Part shown: positions 51,392 through 63,883 of the stretch, piece after piece
Numbering within the stretch: position 1 is the first letter of the stretch
How the letters are laid out: every line of letters starts with the position of its first letter
Assembly (NCBI GenBank): GCA_002633025.1
Contig: NMRB01000310.1
Coordinates: 382,941 to 446,940 of the forward strand
Reading direction: 5' to 3'
DNA: 64,000 bases
From: Notospermus geniculatus
Lineage: Eukaryota; Nemertea; Pilidiophora; Heteronemertea; Lineidae
The notes under the pieces: model-generated
Databases searched by the model: none
Told to the model about the DNA's origin: nothing
The model's input: the letters and a program-made list of their open reading frames with translations, nothing else
Translations under genes and position numbers: made by a program

Positions 51392-54300
51392 ATGGCTGCA
51401 GAAAGTAGAAGATGTACTGCTTCTCAGTTCTTTCAGGACGAAGAAGCAGCTACTCTTGAGGGAATGAGCATATATGACCGGGTACATATCCCGAAAAATC
51501 CAATATGAAAATGAACAGAAAAAGCACAGGCACTCCCAATGCATCAGACATGTCAGAGTCGTGTCTACATAGGCACCGACTGACATAGGCCGAATGAGTG
51601 AATGAAGAGTCTGATACATGGTGATGCAGACTAAAATAGTGATGCTTGTGTTAGAAGGGAACCTGGGAGATTTGACGAAACAGGCCTTGCCTTGTAATTC
51701 AAGATCCAATGTTGTTGCCTGTTTTCACTTGGTGGCCACCAGCAGTTAGGCCTAGGCCTATGATCCTATGGCTTTATGCTTTTCTGTTTACTGTTGTTAT
51801 TGTATTGACAGTCTTGGACTCCAGCTTGGCCAAGGAAGCAAGCTAACCCCTGCATGCCCTGAGCCTCTTCTGCCTGGCCGCATCGCAAAGCACAGCAGAG
51901 CCAATATTGTTGTAGGTGTTCCCTTATTCTACTGGTGCATAGGCCTAGGCCTACGTTGTCACTGTGACAGTGACAGTGTCCATTGGGTCATGGTGTATGT
52001 ATCATGTGGTTGTCTTGTCATTCCCAGGCCTATCAATCAAGCATGCAATTGCAAGTACCACATCATTCTATTTGATTCCCATAATCATGAAATGGGCCTA
52101 GGCCTAGGTCCTATATTCAGGTGTAGCCAAATATAACAACAGGCCTAGGCCCTGGCCCCTAGTTCAGTGATCTGCTGCAATGGCTGGTATACCTAGAATG
52201 ATGTTGCACTTTTCACATGGCTTTCTTAATGTTTTCATAACTTTCCACTTTCAGGTTGTTGATCTCCTGAATCAAGCATCGCTGATGCAAAAGGATGCAC
52301 AGAAGCTGAATAACTTAAAACAGGTATGCCTCTGACTGCCTGGTCACTTGCACTTGACTTCACATCATGTCAGAAAATCAAATGAACAGCAGCAGTCCGC
52401 AAATACCTTTAATTCCCCATTTCCTACTTTCAAACTTCACTTCATTCCAAGAATCTCCTTATTTCAGGTGCAAGAATTGATCATCAACACAAAGACCCCA
52501 ACTTATTGGACAATTTCCTGGATGTGAGTTGGTATTCCTGTTCTGCATAGATCAAATGCTTAAAGAAACCAATCCAGTTATTTCATTTCATACCGAATGT
52601 CAAATATCTGTTAAGCAAAACAGTGGGAATGTTGTGTCTCTTGACCTGATGTCACTTATCAGCATGTCATAAATTGCTTCAAAATGTCCAAAAAAATGGC
52701 ATAATTTTGCCATTGCAGGAGATGCTAGCTTTCCAGAATGACAAATCTGTTGATGTCAGAAAGTTCATTGTATGTTTCATGGAGGAAGCATGGTAAGTGT
52801 ATCCTTTCTCATGCATGTCATGCGAGTCGAGTTCTTCAATCATGCTTGAATTCTTTTTCAAAACATTTGAATGGAGATGCCACATTGCAGAATTTTTCCT
52901 ATTCCATTTCAGCAAAGTGGATACAGAAGTTCTTTACAAAGTTATTGGTAATCTGAATATGTTGTTGGAAGATGAGAATGTTAACGTGCAGAAACGGGTC
53001 ATCTTATCCATGACACAGTTGTATAAGATAGCTCTGCAGGTAGGTGTCCTTGATTCTTTGTTCTGATTGTGGAAACTTTGTGTCCATAATCTTCACTAAA
53101 ACACTGAAGTATCACTGTGTGAATGTTTCTTATTACAGTGGATAGTCAAGTCAAAAGCTGTCTCAGACCTGATGGTGCAGACATGGTTGTACATTTGTCG
53201 GATGAAGGAGCGCATTATTTCCATGTTGGACTCTGAAAATGATGGGTGAGTGACTCTGTGCTTAAAGCTAGGGTATAACATTGGATATTCACTTGCCCTA
53301 AAGTGTGTATAATGATTACATGGGAGATACAAGATTGATTGAAAATTGTGATCAACCTGAGGTGCTTCTGTTAGAATTTGTGATAAAAGTCACCATCTGT
53401 ACACTTTTCAGAATCCGTACCCATGCTGTAAAATTCATCGAGACGGTGGTAATCACTTTATCAGAGAGATCAGAGGTATGACAGCATTTATCTATGATAT
53501 TGATAGGAAGGATTTGTCCACTGCTACTCTGTGGCCAATTTTATTGTCCATCTCTCCATTAGGTGTCACAGCTTAACACGTAAGCACCTCTGTAGGTTGT
53601 GGGCTGTCACTGGCTGCACGAGATCCAGTGTCTGATAGCACAGACAGTCACTTCTGATCTTAATGAATTGACTGAATCTGCTGCGGGCAAATGAAAATCA
53701 TCCTCTTCTGCCAAAGAGCTAACTATGGCTGTTACTTGAACATGTCCCCTCGCCTTTCAGAAAATACACTTCGGCTAAATCCCTTATTTGTGCTTTTCAG
53801 GATTCTGATATTCCCAAGAAGAATGAAAATGACATAAGTTTAGATCAAATACCACCAGAACATCGGACGGTTGAGGTGAAGAAGATGGAGAGGGAGGGTA
53901 TCAAGGCATTTGAGAACTTATTAGAGTTCGAGGCATCTGCACATATATCGAGGTATGTTTTGGTTGCTTCTCATTTGCCAAGATCTTTAATCACCTGTGT
54001 AAGATGTACTGATTACAGGGGTGAGAATGAATGGAAATGGCAGGACTGGAATGTGTCCTTTATAGAGTGTCCAGGCAGAGGTGTCTGCTAAGGGAGGTTC
54101 CACTGTATTTTTCTTCTTCAAAACCTCTCATTTGTTTTCCAGTGTGAATCTCATCACCACTATGAGTTCATTAACCATGATCGGCAAACAGAGACCTCAG
54201 TTCATGTCCAAGGTCATACAGGGATTTGAATCTTTGCATGGTAAGAATTCAGTTAACATTCATTCCATAACAAACCCCTGGTCATTTGATTGATGGCAGC

Positions 54301-55656
54301 TTTCAAGTTGACCAGTTAAGCCATGATTTCGATATCTGATTGTCTTTCTTAACAAACTGGGCTTCTTTCAAGTGAACTCATCAATCTGTGACAAGGAAGT
54401 AATCCAAGACCAGAAGTGAACAAAGAAGCCAGCTTGAGATCTGTCCATATTTCTTCACCGATTACTGATCTTGTGTTGTATTTCCAGTCAATCTTCCACC
54501 AACGTTGGCCAAATCACAAGTAAGCAGTGTGAGGAAGAACCTAAAGATGCAACTACTACAGTTACTGAGACACCCAAGTTCATACGACTACAGGACGCAT
54601 ATCACAACATTGCTGACTGATCTTGGGGCTACAAATGCTGAGGTAGGTGATGATACCAGCTTGGTGGAGCGAATGAGGGCTCTGGTTTGCTGTCAGGGAA
54701 TCTCGGTTTCTATTCCAGTGTTCGCATGCCAGCATTATTGGCCACCTCTCTTACCTTTACCTTCAACCTACATATGTCTTGAAAGCATTCTTTACTTTAT
54801 CGTTTACCTTCCTAGGTCTTGAAAGCATTCATTATCTTACTGTTTACCTACCTAAGTCTTGAAAGCACTAGGTCTTGAAAGCATTCTTTATCTTACTGTT
54901 TACCTACATAGGTCTTGAAAGCATTACCAAAAGTTGACGAGCGGAAGAGAAAAATGGATGACCAGGAGGCATCTACATCAAATGCCAGCAAAAAACAGAA
55001 AATGGACATCCCTTCTTCGACGTTGGATGATGAAGACATCGTTCCCATCACTCAAAGTAAACAACCAGAAACTGTGCCAGAGATTAAACCTGTGAAACTT
55101 TCACCCATTGATGTGACAACGGAGGACATCATCCCAAAACTGACTCCTGAGAATGTTGCCGATCTTGTCCTAGTTAGCATGGTGAGTCCTGGCCACCTGC
55201 AGACTGAACAAATGGCTGAAACTTCTTTGTTATATGTCATGTTTCATAGCACAATACGCTTTCTGCCCTCTGAGGCTAACTCTGAGGTGTCAGTTGAGAG
55301 GTTAGGTTTTATAACTTAAGGTTTTGTCACTGTGTTGAACGTCACTTTGAATGAGATTTACAAAGTGGGCTTCAGTCCTTGCCTGCTTCTCTCAGTCTTA
55401 GGGTATAAATGGATATCAACCTTGACTTACGTGTACAGGTTGAGTGTTACAAATTATCATCAAATGGCTTCAAGCATTATTCTCTATTTTGCAGGTTATG
55501 CTGCCAGATAATATGCCCCCGACATTCCAAGCAACGTACACACCCATAGCTGCGGCGGGTACAGAGGGTCAGATCAGTCACATGGCCAGGCTACTCGCCA
55601 ATCAGTTCCATGCGATAGGTCTTGGAAAGGGTGTGGAGTTAGCTAACAAAGAAGAG
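51392..55656 (+). CDS. SYMPK: Symplekin, N-terminal part (first 12 exons)
   Basis: Symplekin is the scaffold of the mRNA 3'-end cleavage and polyadenylation machinery and of histone pre-mRNA processing. Exons: 51392-51481, 52255-52323, 52468-52523, 52719-52792, 52913-53039, 53139-53245, 53412-53475, 53801-53952, 54143-54240, 54488-54642, 54912-55181, 55495-55656. They encode about 474 residues; human symplekin has about 1270. Conserved blocks are [55 protein letters not shown] and [20 protein letters not shown]. This covers the N-terminal HEAT-repeat domain that binds SSU72. Exon 3 holds two extra bases that break the frame. The C-terminal two thirds were not found in the window. Confidence 0.93.
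54011..54112. mobile_element. Tigger-like MITE right end, symplekin intron 8
   Basis: GTGTCTGCTAAGGGAGGTTC followed by CACTGTA matches the right end of the CAGTGGAACCTC family. The left end is missing. Confidence 0.5.
54745..54920 (+). repeat. SYMPK: Tandem repeat copying a 3' splice site, symplekin intron 10
   Basis: About four imperfect units of 40-45 bp, each with TTTACCTACCTAGG-like sequence and GTCTTGAAAGCATT, the latter being the first codons of exon 11 (VLKA). The last unit runs into the true exon at 54912. Confidence 0.8.
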
Positions 55657-56325
55657 GTAAGTTATGTCGTCATATTCTCTCTCGTCAGCTTCTCTCTGAT
55701 GCATGCACATCAAAGTTATGACCAGCTACCGAATGCTCTAAAAATCCTCTGGAATATTCTAGAGTACTCCTGGTCAACAAATCTACTGTGGTTTTACTTT
55801 TACATCAACATGTTTGTCATGCTAAATTTGTGTATGAATGACCTGTATAGATGAAACCATTGAAGAGTTCAGTTTTCAGTCATGCAGAGGTTATCAGTGG
55901 TTCTTGTGAGCTGTGACCTAGGTTGCAAGAGATTAGAACCACTGATTACCTCAGCAGTAGGGTTGTTTCAAGATAAAAAAATGTAGGACCAGGCAGTGTT
56001 ACTATTGATTCTCTTCATGCAGGTATTTGAAGCAATATTTCGGGTCAATTGTTATTTTGGTTGATATTTCGAAAACTATAAATCATATCAAAATTTGAGC
56101 TTCGTGAGGACACTTCCCAGGTCTGTCTGCATGTGCATACCAAGTTTGGGGGCCATCAGTCATGGAGAAAATTGCAAACAAACACACAAACAAACTCTTC
56201 TCAAATTTTAGTACGATTGCAGATATATTTACACACATAGTACATCATACATTACATGTAGTAGATATGGCACATGTAGTTCAGCTGCCTCGTTTCAAGA
56301 TAAACTTGTCTGAATATTAGTTTAN
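55657..56325. other. SYMPK: Symplekin intron 12 start
   Basis: Follows the exon 12 donor GTAAGT. No further symplekin exon was seen. Nothing distinctive. Confidence 0.4.
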
Positions 56326-56326
56326 C

Positions 56327-57590
56327 AAGATTCAGTAATGTTACCTTTCGGTCTGATTGACTACACACTCCTACATTGTTGATGAGGAGTTTGGGATCAA
56401 ATGGGAAGCAATTGTTGCAGCGCATCGGGGCAACATGTTTAATCCCTCTGGTGTAGAGTGTGTCCTCACTTAAAAATGATTCGACTGTTTCACGTATGTG
56501 TTGTTGCCCATTTTCTGTGGCTGTCATGGTATAAATGCTTAATGCGGATGCTATCAGTAGAACTAGAATCACAACACCTGCGATAATTTTACGCTTGGAT
56601 CTACATCTTGATTGTTGTGGTCTGGGACATTGCATGATAACGGTGCAGTACTGTGGTTCCTGGTCTTGGGCACCACAGCAGCTGATTGTCGTTTCTGGCT
56701 TGTGTTTGATGGTGAAGTTGCTCCATGCCTCCATCTTGCAGGTTCTGAAAGAAGAAAGGTCAGTTTGAACTCGCACTAACATGCAGCAACGTTTCTCGCC
56801 AGCTTTGGCATCAACAATTTTGGAACATTCCCTGGCTTTAGATTGGTTAATTCACCAAGTAAGGCCAGTATCGAATTTTCCCTGCCTCCTGATTAGCTAT
56901 TGAACAAAAAATTACACTTTCAACAGTCTTCGACATTTCCTGATGCCAAATTGGCTAATGCCCCAAATGAGGAAGTATAAATTTGAAGACTCAGATGATT
57001 GATACAATTCAAGGTATTGAGAGTCATGCTCCCACTGAGTCAATATTGCCCTTGAGGCTTGACAAAGTGCTGTTGAATCCAGGAAGAAGAATAAGAAGAG
57101 TACATGAGACGAGAGCAAATTAAAGTCTCCTAGGCCGGGGCCTGATCATCTCATTTGTAAGGCTTTACTTGGAAAGAAGATCCCCCCCCCAATTTTCTAA
57201 AGGTCTTCCATGGTCTACCCAGAGTGTCCATCTGGTGTGTGATATTTGTCAGCATGACTGAGTTTTTCATGACTCTGACACACTCAGCCCTCAGGCTCTG
57301 TGAATTAAACAGTCACGAGTCTGTTTTCTACAAGTACAGGCGAATGACGACCAGAGGACAAAACATGACACGGCTGGGAATATCAGGACCGTGACTTGCT
57401 GTACCAATGGTTTTCCATGGGCTGGGCCATGCCGATGTACACGTAGACACACAAGAAGAAACACTTACCTGTTGCTGACCGTTTGTCGGCTGGATGGGTG
57501 TGGGTGTGGTGTCCGTGATGTTTCCTTGTCTAAGTGATGGTCTTCAAATCAAGTTCTGCCTTGTAATTAAGTTCAAAGATAACGGTTTTG
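56327..57590 (-). CDS. Beta-1,3-galactosyltransferase-like (GT31), N-terminal fragment 1
   Basis: The coding exon runs from ATG at 56734 to the N at 56326, about 136 residues. It has a cytoplasmic head (MEAWSNFTIKHKPET), one membrane helix (IIAGVVILVLLIASALSIY) and a stem with CNNCFPFDPKLLINNVGVCS. That stem aligns with CDSCFQMKHKIIMRPTDICS of the fragment at 60417, a pattern of invertebrate GT31 enzymes, which extend O- and N-glycans in the Golgi. An acceptor lies at about 56745 and a donor CAACAG/GTAAGT at about 57471, suggesting a 5' non-coding exon. The catalytic part is absent. A Met further upstream (56782) opens the same frame, but it is before the acceptor. Confidence 0.6.
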
Positions 57591-58096
57591 ATGTCAAGAC
57601 TGTCGTAGGACTTCCATCAGCCAGGTCATGGGGACACAAGTATTGGCGTTGGTTTTAAAGATAAGTAGTTGAGGTCACAATTTACGAGATTTGTCTGTCC
57701 CAAACTATGAGGTTGACGTCCAAAGATGAGTGTTTGGTCCCATTTATCTAAAGACGTTTCGTCATGCTGTCCCTATTATCAATTTGGTGAGCAAATACAT
57801 TGTGATTGGTCTTTGCATATCCCATCATGCCTTCCTTGTCCCTGAGTACATTTAACTTATCATTTCTTATCAAATGGGTGTGTGAATCATGCATCTGCTG
57901 GGTTTGCTTTGATATTCATGAACCAAATTAGTTGTCGCATTTGTTGTTTGTGGTTGTTTCAGCAGACTCGGGTTAAAGCTGCGCATACTGGCAAAATATT
58001 TCAACATTTGAACAGCGTACCTGAGCAACATGATCTCTTGATCCCACACTAGCCAACAAATTTTATAGCAACATTCAAACAACATGTTTCCCCATA

Positions 58097-58308
58097 CACA
58101 CACTAGACAACATTTGTCCAACAAGGTGTTCTCAAGCCAATGACAGACTGGCGCGTCGTGCAGGGTTTTTACCAATCAGATTCTTCGGGAGGGATTTCGG
58201 TCGTGTTACCGCTTCCCTGATTGGTTGAATGCTTTCCCGACGTATTGCTTATGTGGCAGTCTGCCACGGTCTTTACTCCGAATGTTGGACAAATGTTGCC
58301 AGTGTGCA
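58097..58308. mobile_element. Foldback MITE remnant
   Basis: CACACTAGACAACATTTGTC is inverted as GCACACTGGCAACATTTGTC at the right side. A second inner pair (CCAATCAG and CTGATTGG) flanks the centre. Boundaries are uncertain. Confidence 0.5.
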
Positions 58309-59717
58309 CAGACCCTGACAGACCAGCATGAAGTCCTCAAAACTTGATAAGTATGCACATCCTTTGTTGGGTTGAGGCAGCACAATGAGGGTCTTGCAAA
58401 TGAGCAATAGTGATCACCCTCTCTGTTTAACTGCATGAATCAATGCTTTGTGAATAGAGTAGCTTGTGATGGCCTCCTCCGTACTTACCACGGGGCCAAT
58501 AATGCTATATAGCATCAGCCCTGACAGAAAAGTCAAATACAAATACTGTAGAACCTGGAAAAGTTCACAGTTTACTTCATCAGACTTGGTTATTTTTACG
58601 AGTCAAATGAAATAAGATATGCAAAAACTGGTATTCATGATTATTTGCGCAGGTTTTAGTATTTACACTACATCCTGGTTGCTCGTCATTCTGATCCCAA
58701 TGCACGTGTTGTTCTCTGATAGAATAGGAATGGGGAACCCGCCCTGCGGTTTATCCCGACAGGTCGGCGCTGCAAGCGCTTGTACCAAAACGACGTCATT
58801 TTAGGTGTTGACGTTGCGTCATGGAAACATTTCCTGTACATTTTTCTACAGGGAAAATGACACAAAGACACAAAAGACGTTGCTTTTGTCGCCATTGTAT
58901 CTCTTCATTTTAAGAAAAAAAGGAATGAGATTAAAAGAAAATTTCATCTGCTACACGATGATGTAAATTTTACCATCGGTCGACGAACACAAATGGTTTA
59001 TTTTCGCGCCGGAAATAAATGGAAATAATGTTAGAAAAAAAGAGACTTCGGTACAACAGCTTGCAGCGCCACATCGTGACGTTAGTGTGCAGGTTCCTCA
59101 CAGGACTAAGATCCATGACCTTAATACAGAAAAAGGACTAGACATATTTGTGGACTGCTCTGAGCATTTTATTTGAAAAAGTCTTTAACATTTACAAAGA
59201 GGCCAAAATATCCCAATGGTGGCTTTCAATACTTGTCTTGAAAAAGTTTACATGGGGAGACCAAAATACTCCCATGGTGGCTCTAAAAAGCTTGTAGTCG
59301 GTGGGGGAAGAGGGTGAAATATCCTCTTCATGGTTCGCAATGCTGTCCCTAAACAGCTTGCAGAGGGGGTGTGGGTGGGGGATGGTCACTTTCAATGATG
59401 AATCTGGAGTTCTACTGTGCGGCTGCTGGGAGGCGATATGCGGGGGTGACACCTGGTGTGTAGCTAAAGCTTGGAATCCACTGCTGATTTTCTACATTGC
59501 GACTTGCTTTGCTACCTGCTACCTGCGATTGAATACGATTGCAAGGAACTGATACCGGTCGCCAACTGAAATTGACCACATCTTTGCCATTGGTGGAAAT
59601 CGTGTCTCGCGAGTCCACTGTGGCGATCAAATGCCCAGTTGCAAAGCATCCCAATTGCAAAGCAAGTCACAATGCAAAATCGGCTTGAAAATCAACATTG
59701 GTGGATTCCTAGCTTAA

Positions 59718-59866
59718 AGGCCAATTCATACTTCTCCGTTTTGCGCTTTGCGCTTGTCCGTTCCCTCTGTTCATGTGTTGTACCATTACCAACAATAAAA
59801 TTACTTTTTCTACCACGCACTCACATAGGAAATGGACAAGCGCAAACCGCAAAGTATGAATCTACC
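59718..59866. mobile_element. TTAA-flanked MITE
   Basis: 149 bp between TTAA words (59714-59717 and 59867-59870). Inverted ends share AATTCATACTT/GATTCATACTT and inner GCGCTTGTCC. A TTAA duplication would suit piggyBac, although the ends (AGGCC/GGTAG) do not look typical. Confidence 0.55.
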
Positions 59867-60416
59867 TTAAAGTGGTCCTGAACCTGCCACCAAAAGTTGG
59901 CACACAATCGTTTTCACCGCCCACGAAAATGGAACTTCTGATTTCCGCCCCTTGCTCCTGAGCGTGCGCAGTATGCTACCTTAACTGAGTTTGTCAACAC
60001 TGAGATGGTCCTGCAAACCGCCAGCAGTCAGGATGCCGAAGCGAGAAGTGAAAGAAGGGAAAGGGCGGCCTAAAAAGGTAGCAAATGCCGACCAGCGGCT
60101 GGATTTGTCCAGATAATCGAAGTGGCTCATAATAAAGAAAGAACTCCGATTTAAGACGAATGAGGAGGTTGTTTGTATGTATGGCATCATTTCGCCGGAC
60201 GGCGGATCTCGCCGCCGCACCGATGAAACAGCAGCTAATTCTGGGGCTCCTTCCGAGAAAAGACCAACTTGCCTGGCAAACCAGCCGACATCGTCATAAA
60301 TGGTGTCACCCGTGCCGGATTGAACACTCTTAGGCGTGAATGTATCCTCAAAAACTCCCCGAAATCGAATTGAAGCTTTGTGTTGCACATGGACTCATAC
60401 ACAGGAAAATGACTAN

Positions 60417-61066
60417 TTCCACTTTCCGTCAGAGTAGCGCTTTGAACCTATACAGCCACCACCGACAAAGTCTCCATCAGCTGGTATGCCTTCTAAGTAA
60501 TCCACCACTTTCGGCACATTCACAAAACAATCCGAATCAGTTTTGAAAACGAATTTAGAACTCGGACAAAACTCTTTGACCCATCGTAGACCAATTAAAG
60601 ATTTCAAGGTCAGGTTTCTGTAAGCATCTTTAAAGTCTGCTCTGACTAAATCATTGTGTTGTTGTTGTTCTTGTTTTAATTTTTCATCTATATCTTGGTG
60701 ACTGTCATCTAGACCGAGTACAAATACTGTTTGAATCAATTTGTCCCTTACACGCTTCACACTTCCCCATGTTTGGCGAATTATTTCTCTTCCTTTGAAA
60801 TCCCCTGGTGTACTTATCACGATGTTGATTAAAAAGATGTTTTCCTGGAGGCTGCATATATCTGTGGGTCGCATGATGATTTTATGTTTCATTTGAAAGC
60901 AGCTGTCACATTTAATGGGCGGGGATTCGACTAATCTGGATTCATGAAGGATTTTGTCAGTAATACCAAGTGGATTTAAGTAAAGTAAAACCAAAAGCAG
61001 CAGTCCGCCTTCGCAACATTTTAGCGCACACCTCATGGAAGGTCTCTTTGGTAATCTCGCTAACAT
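60417..61066 (-). CDS. Beta-1,3-galactosyltransferase-like (GT31), N-terminal and central fragment 2
   Basis: 216 residues from ATG at 61066 to the N at 60416. A signal anchor (GGLLLLVLLYLNPLG) leads to the GT31 catalytic start: FLINIVISTPGDFKGREIIR, QTWGSVK, and the metal-binding DxD-type motif FKTDSDCFVNVP, then VVDYLEGIPADGDF. These transfer Gal or GlcNAc in beta-1,3 linkage in the Golgi. The ORF stops after SDGKW exactly at the N, where the family normally continues with the acceptor-site half. The 5' side has an acceptor-like TTTTTTAG at about 61128, suggesting an upstream non-coding exon. Confidence 0.8.
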
Positions 61067-62643
61067 ACTGATGGTTCTCAGTCTTGGATCTCCTGTTTAT
61101 CACAACTTTTTCAGTGCAAAATCAACCTAAAAAAGGAATAGAAAATAACATCAAAAATTTCTGCATGGATAGACATGATCCAGCAATGAGGTACTGGCAA
61201 GCCTAATCCACGACGCGGTACTGACTATCAACCTGGTCAGAACTGCGTCATTGAAAGTGAGGCTAACGTTATTTTCCAATTAATTCTGAATACCGGTAGT
61301 ACGCCCTGTTTCTAGGCCTAATATAACTAAAACATTGCGGGAACATGATGAATGTAATTGATAAAGTTGACCATTTTAGCGTGAAGAACAGGCCAATGAC
61401 CGACGTCATGGGTTGTGAATGACAGAGTTTTTTGTAACGTCAGAATGACGCCCGACGCCCGATGACGTTCAACAATCGCAAGGCATGTGCACTTGCGTTT
61501 TAACCAAGTTGATGATCAGTGCCTCCTTTTGTTTTGCTGGTACCCCATTAGAATATTGCAGTGACCTCGAAGAGGCAGTGCGGCGTATTTACATCATGCA
61601 TCCGAAGCTGAACACATCTATGCTTAAAATAACATTCTCTTGGTGTTCAGTTTTTGCCCGTTTCTTAACACTAAGAGCTGCACCCCATAGCTGTGCCCAA
61701 GCTCAGCTTGAGCTTGAGCTGTGCCATGAAATAGCGTTATCAAACTGGCACTCTATATCAGGATGCCCTGGTATTTCGGACATGACACTGTTCTGGTAAG
61801 GATGGCCACGAGTCTGGCTGTGCTTCAGGGTGAACGTGCAGGTAATGCTACTTACATTGGATTCCACCAATTGAAACTTAACCCTTGCCCTCACCATCAA
61901 CCTGCAACCTCACCGATACCAACCTTACTACCCATTGAACAGCATCCACCATGATGATACATAAGATCAGTGATGCCGTTGCATTTTGTGTGATGCATTG
62001 CTCAATTGACAAATTGATAGTAGAATAGAACATGTCTCAACCCTTCCTCTCAAAACAGGGTCATTCAGATGTATTTCCTATAGCTATGCCACCGTTGAGT
62101 GAAATGACCTGAGTCTCAGGATGGTTTCAACCAGGCCATGTAGATTTCAACAGCAAATGTAGGCAATGAACATCACATCTCACACTGTCAGACACTGCAA
62201 GAGCTAGCGTACTTCCTGCCATGAAACCTTCAAAAAGATGATGACACTATGAAAATGTTCAGTTTCCAGCGTTCTACTAGAATTTCAGCGAGCGATGATG
62301 GTGGAAAACTTGAATCATCCCCATCCACCAGTTGTCCACATTCCCCTGGCATGCCTGCATGAATTTAATACTTACATGTACCACCACTTCCCGAGCCTAT
62401 CCTGTTTGCTCTCTGTCTCGCTGTATCGTGCAGATCCAAATATTGCTAATGGCCAGGTTCTTCTTGTTGAGTAGTGGTTGGATCAATACAATACACCTCA
62501 CTCACTGGTGCTGCTGTGGAGTTAGTTGTGATGTGTTGAGGAAAATCTGTTTTGGGAATTGTAGCCTGCTTATTAGAGTGCGAAGGGGAATTGTAGCCTG
62601 CTTATTAGAGTGCGAAGGGGTGCAAGTGATTATAAAAAATATA
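61067..62643. other. Gene-free stretch
   Basis: No supported exon on either strand. 62545-62620 contains a direct repeat of GGGAATTGTAGCCTGCTTAT, two copies 42 bp apart. Confidence 0.4.
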
Positions 62644-62833
62644 CAGTGGAACCTGTCTTCATTGAACACTCACGGGGAATTTCAAAAGCGTTCATTGTAA
62701 GGAGGTGTTCCATGTACCAAGGGTCACTGTACTAGGTGATCTGTTACTGTTACATCTGGCGGGGAATTTCAAAGTGTTCAATGTAGGCACTTTGTTCAAA
62801 GTACCAAGGTGTTCAATGTGACAGGTTCCACTG
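62644..62833. mobile_element. Tigger/pogo-like MITE with TA duplication
   Basis: 190 bp. Ends CAGTGGAACCTGTCTTCATT and, inverted, CAGTGGAACCTGTCACATTG, flanked by TA at both ends. GGGGAATTTCAAA is repeated inside. Confidence 0.85.
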
Positions 62834-62879
62834 TACATGATAGGATATGTAATATACCCGCAGGTGTCTCTGATTTTTA

Positions 62880-63620
62880 GCTCACCTGTGAGCTTTTGTC
62901 GTCATGCGGCGTCTGGCAGGGCACCCGTTAGCAGGGCACCCTCTAGATGACATTTAGGTGCACGTCATATTTCGGCCTGGTTCGACTTCCAATATGACCA
63001 CCAGGTGGCATAACCCGAAAATCATCGAAGTGCTATAACTCAGGAATGACTTTGCCCAGAGTGCTCAAATTTGGTACGTGGCTCCCTCCAGATAATCTAT
63101 ATGTGCACATAAGGGATCGGCTCGATTGGACATCCAATATGGCCAGCAGGTGGCATAAGGCCCCATAAAATTAATTAGTTGTTTATCATCCGTTGATTCT
63201 CAAAAAGTAGGTGAGGGAGGGTCAATATTTTTTTTATTTTTTATTTTTAACATGAATGAAAAACACATGAACTGGCAACAAAAAGACAATTTCTGGGGAG
63301 CTTTTAGTAGATACTGAGAAGTCCATCAGCAACTTAAGGCACAAATGTCTTAGTTCACAGTTCAATGTCCATCATTCACTGTTCATTGGCAGTTCCAGGG
63401 CGGCCAGTCCTCCTGGTCAACAGATAAACGATGTTTTCAACCTTCAACACAGCTTAAAAAGCAATTTAAAAAAATAAAAAAAAAATTGGTGCGGGCCAAA
63501 AATTCGGTGCGGGCGGGGATGATAAACAACTAATTAATTTTATGGGGCCTAACTCAAAAATCGTCAAAGTGATGCTTCAAAGGTGCATGCTTCACTGAGC
63601 GTCGAACTTTTTCTGGTGTA
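62880..63620. repeat. Dispersed repeat with AGCTCACCTGTGAGC head
   Basis: Starts with the palindrome AGCTCACCTGTGAGCT and has two tandem segments with CCAATATGRCCASCAGGTGG (63,000 and 63,135). It is interrupted by the element at 63159-63549. Similar repeats are common in marine invertebrates. Confidence 0.5.
63159..63549. mobile_element. Nested inverted-repeat element
   Basis: Ends GGCCCCATAAAATTAATTAG and the exact inverse at 63530-63549, about 33 bp of terminal inverted repeat. It splits the host repeat between GGTGGCATAA and TAACTCAAAAATCG. The GGCC at each edge may include the target duplication. Confidence 0.75.
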
Positions 63621-63883
63621 ATTGGCAAGCCTCAGCGATAATGCACAACAAGACACTGCACCCTACAGCACGTCAGGAACTATGACAACTTTACACTAGA
63701 CTAGTAAATGGTTGCCTTGGTAACAGACTAATGGATAAATCTTCCTCTGCATGGACAGATGGTTGTATGACGTATCACGTGATTTCATTAGTCCTTGCTC
63801 ACCAAAGTCTTGGTAGCCTTCTTCGGGTAATCAGCAATAATAAACCATTTCAGTGCTGGCCATATTTTTGTGTTTTTGCTTGT

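Noticed and set aside
59981-60388. Minus-strand ORF as the C-terminal half of the GT31 gene
   Set aside because: It lies in another frame beyond the N and lacks GT31 motifs expected there, such as the GGGY and EDV regions.
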